A stretch of DNA of 7,148 nucleotides from an uncultured Clostridia bacterium (lineage in GTDB: Bacteria; Bacillota; Clostridia; TANB77; CAG-508). The notes below the pieces were generated by a model. The model ran no database searches. It had not been told where the DNA came from and saw nothing but the letters and a program-made list of their open reading frames with translations. Both the position numbers and the translations under genes were made by a program. Shown one piece after another: positions 5,528 to 7,148 of this stretch; positions within the stretch are counted from its first letter, which is position 1; each line of letters begins with the position of its first letter. The stretch is from NCBI GenBank assembly GCA_934167435.1, contig CAKPKZ010000079.1, positions 1 to 7,148 of the forward strand, written 5' to 3'.

Positions 5528-6385
5528 ATGCCAAGAAAAACAGAAGAACAAAAAAATAAAAAAGCAGATGCAAAAATTATTGTTGAAAAAAATACTAAAA
5601 CAAAAAAGAAAACAAATGCTGCCGAAAAAGTAAAAAAGTCAACCACTAAAGCTTCTTCAAAATCTTCTAGATCAACTAAAAAAGCAGCCAAAGCAACAAA
5701 AAAAAGCAAAAAAAGTACTGCTAAAACAGTATCTAAAAAAACATCCACAAAAAAAGTAACTAAAAAGTCAACTTCTAAAAAAAGCAATATTGTTGAATAT
5801 TATGATTTACCATATAGATACAACCAAACAGTTGTAAAATTGCTAGCTCAAACTCCAAACACTTTATTTATTTATTGGGATATTTCAGATGCTGATAGAG
5901 AAAATTATAAAAAAACTTATGGTGAGAATTTTTTTGAAACAACAAAACCAGTTTTAATAGTTCATAATGATACAATGAATTATAGCTTCGAAGTAGAAAT
6001 AAACGACTTTGCCAACAGTTGGTATTTACATGTTAATGATAGTAAATGTGATTATCGTATAGAACTAGGTCGCCGTGTAATAAGCACTACACCTTCCACA
6101 GTTGCTGTTCAAAACAAACTTAATTTAAATGATTATATATATATTTCTTCTTCAAACGAAATTGAAGCACCAAATGATAGAGTATTATTTAATAAAACTC
6201 AAAAAATGGTTTATTTTAGAAATATAAAAACTAACCAAGAAACAAAAAAAGATATTTCCACATTTACATTTATACGTAATATGGGAAAAATTTATAATAT
6301 TTATGATTTATACAAAGAGATTTATAAAAATGAAAATATAGATGAAATTTCAAACCCTTCATCTAATTACAAAGGAGACAGATAA
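5528..6385 (+). CDS. DUF4912 domain protein with a Lys-rich N-terminal tail
   Basis: The protein has 285 residues in two distinct parts. Residues 1 to about 88 are low-complexity and highly basic (Lys, Ser, Thr, Ala), with repeated KKST/KKAAK-like units resembling histone H1-type or ribosome-associated tails. No hydrophobic segment or signal peptide is seen. From about residue 90 a DUF4912-type domain begins with YYDLPYRYNQT, then LFIYWDIS (113-120), a beta-rich middle with NSWYLHVN (163-170) and the basic-aromatic end. Such domains are of unknown function and often occur beside GH57 branching enzymes; the IYWDIS and WYLHV segments suggest an immunoglobulin-like or carbohydrate-associated fold, but this is inference. 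Its stop overlaps the GH57 start by one base (TAATG), so the two are translationally coupled. It probably binds or positions glucan or the branching enzyme; the tail could contact nucleic acid or a polyanion. Confidence 0.85.
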   Translation: MPRKTEEQKNKKADAKIIVEKNTKTKKKTNAAEKVKKSTTKASSKSSRSTKKAAKATKKSKKSTAKTVSKKTSTKKVTKKSTSKKSNIVEYYDLPYRYNQTVVKLLAQTPNTLFIYWDISDADRENYKKTYGENFFETTKPVLIVHNDTMNYSFEVEINDFANSWYLHVNDSKCDYRIELGRRVISTTPSTVAVQNKLNLNDYIYISSSNEIEAPNDRVLFNKTQKMVYFRNIKTNQETKKDISTFTFIRNMGKIYNIYDLYKEIYKNENIDEISNPSSNYKGDR

Positions 6386-7148
6386 TGCAAGAGAAAAAAG
6401 GATATGTAAGTTTTGTGCTTCATGCACATCTCCCATTTATACACCATCCAGAAAGTGATGACTATTTAGAAGAGTCTTGGTTATATGAAGCAATTTCTGA
6501 AACATATATACCGCTACTTACGAATTTTCAAAAATTAGTTGATGAAGGCGTTGACTTTAGAATTACTATGTCTATGACTCCCCCTTTGCTTTCAATGTTA
6601 GACAACAAATTGTTACAAAAAAAATATATAAAATATTTAAAACAACTAATAGAACTTTCTGAAAAAGAAATAAAAAGAACAGCTGGTGATGAAAGATTAA
6701 ATAAGCTTTCTAAATACTACTTTGAAAGATATTCAAATGATTTACATTTATTTAAAGATATATACAAATGTAATCTAATACAAGCCTTTAAACATTTCCA
6801 AGATATTGGAGTTTTAGAAATTATAACATGTGGAGCAACCCATGGCTATTTTCCTATTTTGTATGTAAACGAAAAAACTGTTAAAGCTCAAATTGCAGTT
6901 GGAGTTCAAACATATGAAAGATATTTTGGTAAAAAACCACGTGGAATATGGCTTCCTGAATGTGGATATGTTCCAGAAGCAGATAAATATTTAAAAGAGT
7001 TTGGAATAGAATATATCATTACAGAATCCCATGGTATTTTATATGCCAACCCAACGCCAATTTATGGTACACATGCCCCTATTGTTTCCCCTGAAGGTGT
7101 AGTAGCCTTTGGACGTGATATTGAATCTTCAAGACAAGTTTGGAGTTC
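6385..7148 (+). CDS. GH57 family 1,4-alpha-glucan branching enzyme (N-terminal part)
   Basis: GH57 branching enzymes cut an alpha-1,4 glucan chain and rejoin it by an alpha-1,6 bond, giving glycogen its branches. The 254 codons in the window carry the family's conserved regions in order: HAHLPFIHHPE (13-23), CGATHGYFP (H153), and GIWLPECGY with E192 at the usual catalytic nucleophile position, then SHGILYA and the region ending RQVWS at the window edge. The acid/base Asp region and the C-terminal helical domain lie beyond the window. The start at 6385 overlaps the preceding stop (TAATG) and has AAAGGAGA with good spacing. With the DUF4912 protein and the divergent glycosyltransferase it makes a glycogen-type module. 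The close amylopullulanase/4-alpha-glucanotransferase branches of GH57 are less likely given the HAHLPF and WLPECGY pattern. Confidence 0.92.
   Translation, partial: MQEKKGYVSFVLHAHLPFIHHPESDDYLEESWLYEAISETYIPLLTNFQKLVDEGVDFRITMSMTPPLLSMLDNKLLQKKYIKYLKQLIELSEKEIKRTAGDERLNKLSKYYFERYSNDLHLFKDIYKCNLIQAFKHFQDIGVLEIITCGATHGYFPILYVNEKTVKAQIAVGVQTYERYFGKKPRGIWLPECGYVPEADKYLKEFGIEYIITESHGILYANPTPIYGTHAPIVSPEGVVAFGRDIESSRQVWS

Noticed and set aside
5485..5787. Minus-strand hydrophobic open frame opposite the Lys-rich tail
   Set aside because: Phe/Val/Leu richness is the antisense image of AAA-rich coding sequence; the plus-strand gene has a perfect ribosome binding site and a known domain.

Overview
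The window looks like chromosomal DNA of a strongly AT-rich, low-GC Firmicute, most likely an anaerobic member of the Clostridia. The reasons are the gene order era-yqzL-recO, a tryptophanyl-tRNA synthetase with the cysteine pattern of an iron-sulfur form, strong AGGAGG-type ribosome binding sites, and a GH57/DUF4912/GT4 alpha-glucan cluster. No mobile element, CRISPR array, tRNA or rRNA was found.

Layout. Positions 1 to about 5270 are read on the minus strand. In order of transcription these are a GT4 glycogen-synthase-like glycosyltransferase (5266-3974, own promoter and terminator), an era-yqzL-recO operon (3864-1998), long-form hpf (1911-1384, own promoter and a hairpin after it), trpS (1244-236, own promoter) and the first 57 codons of obg (171-1). 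From 5528 to the right edge a plus-strand operon holds a Lys-rich DUF4912 protein and a GH57 glucan branching enzyme that runs off the end. The glycosyltransferase and the DUF4912-GH57 operon diverge from a 261-nt intergenic region and probably form one alpha-glucan (glycogen-like) module. The other genes are housekeeping: ribosome assembly and hibernation, tRNA charging and recombination repair.

Main observation. Two housekeeping genes, trpS and recO, are each split near the N-terminus by a single extra base. Apart from this they are full length, well conserved and preceded by proper start signals. At both sites the codon in the zero frame is CGG (trpS codon 14, recO codon 31). At both, skipping its C gives a glycine codon (GGA, GGT) and restores the family sequence. 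I found no other in-frame CGG in roughly 2,130 codons, although the triplet CGG occurs at least six times out of frame on coding strands and CGT, CGC and CGA are all used as arginine codons. This suggests an organism in which CGG is unassigned or not decoded and acts as a +1 ribosomal frameshift signal. Sequencing error or gene decay remain the alternatives, but they do not readily explain why both sites share the same codon.
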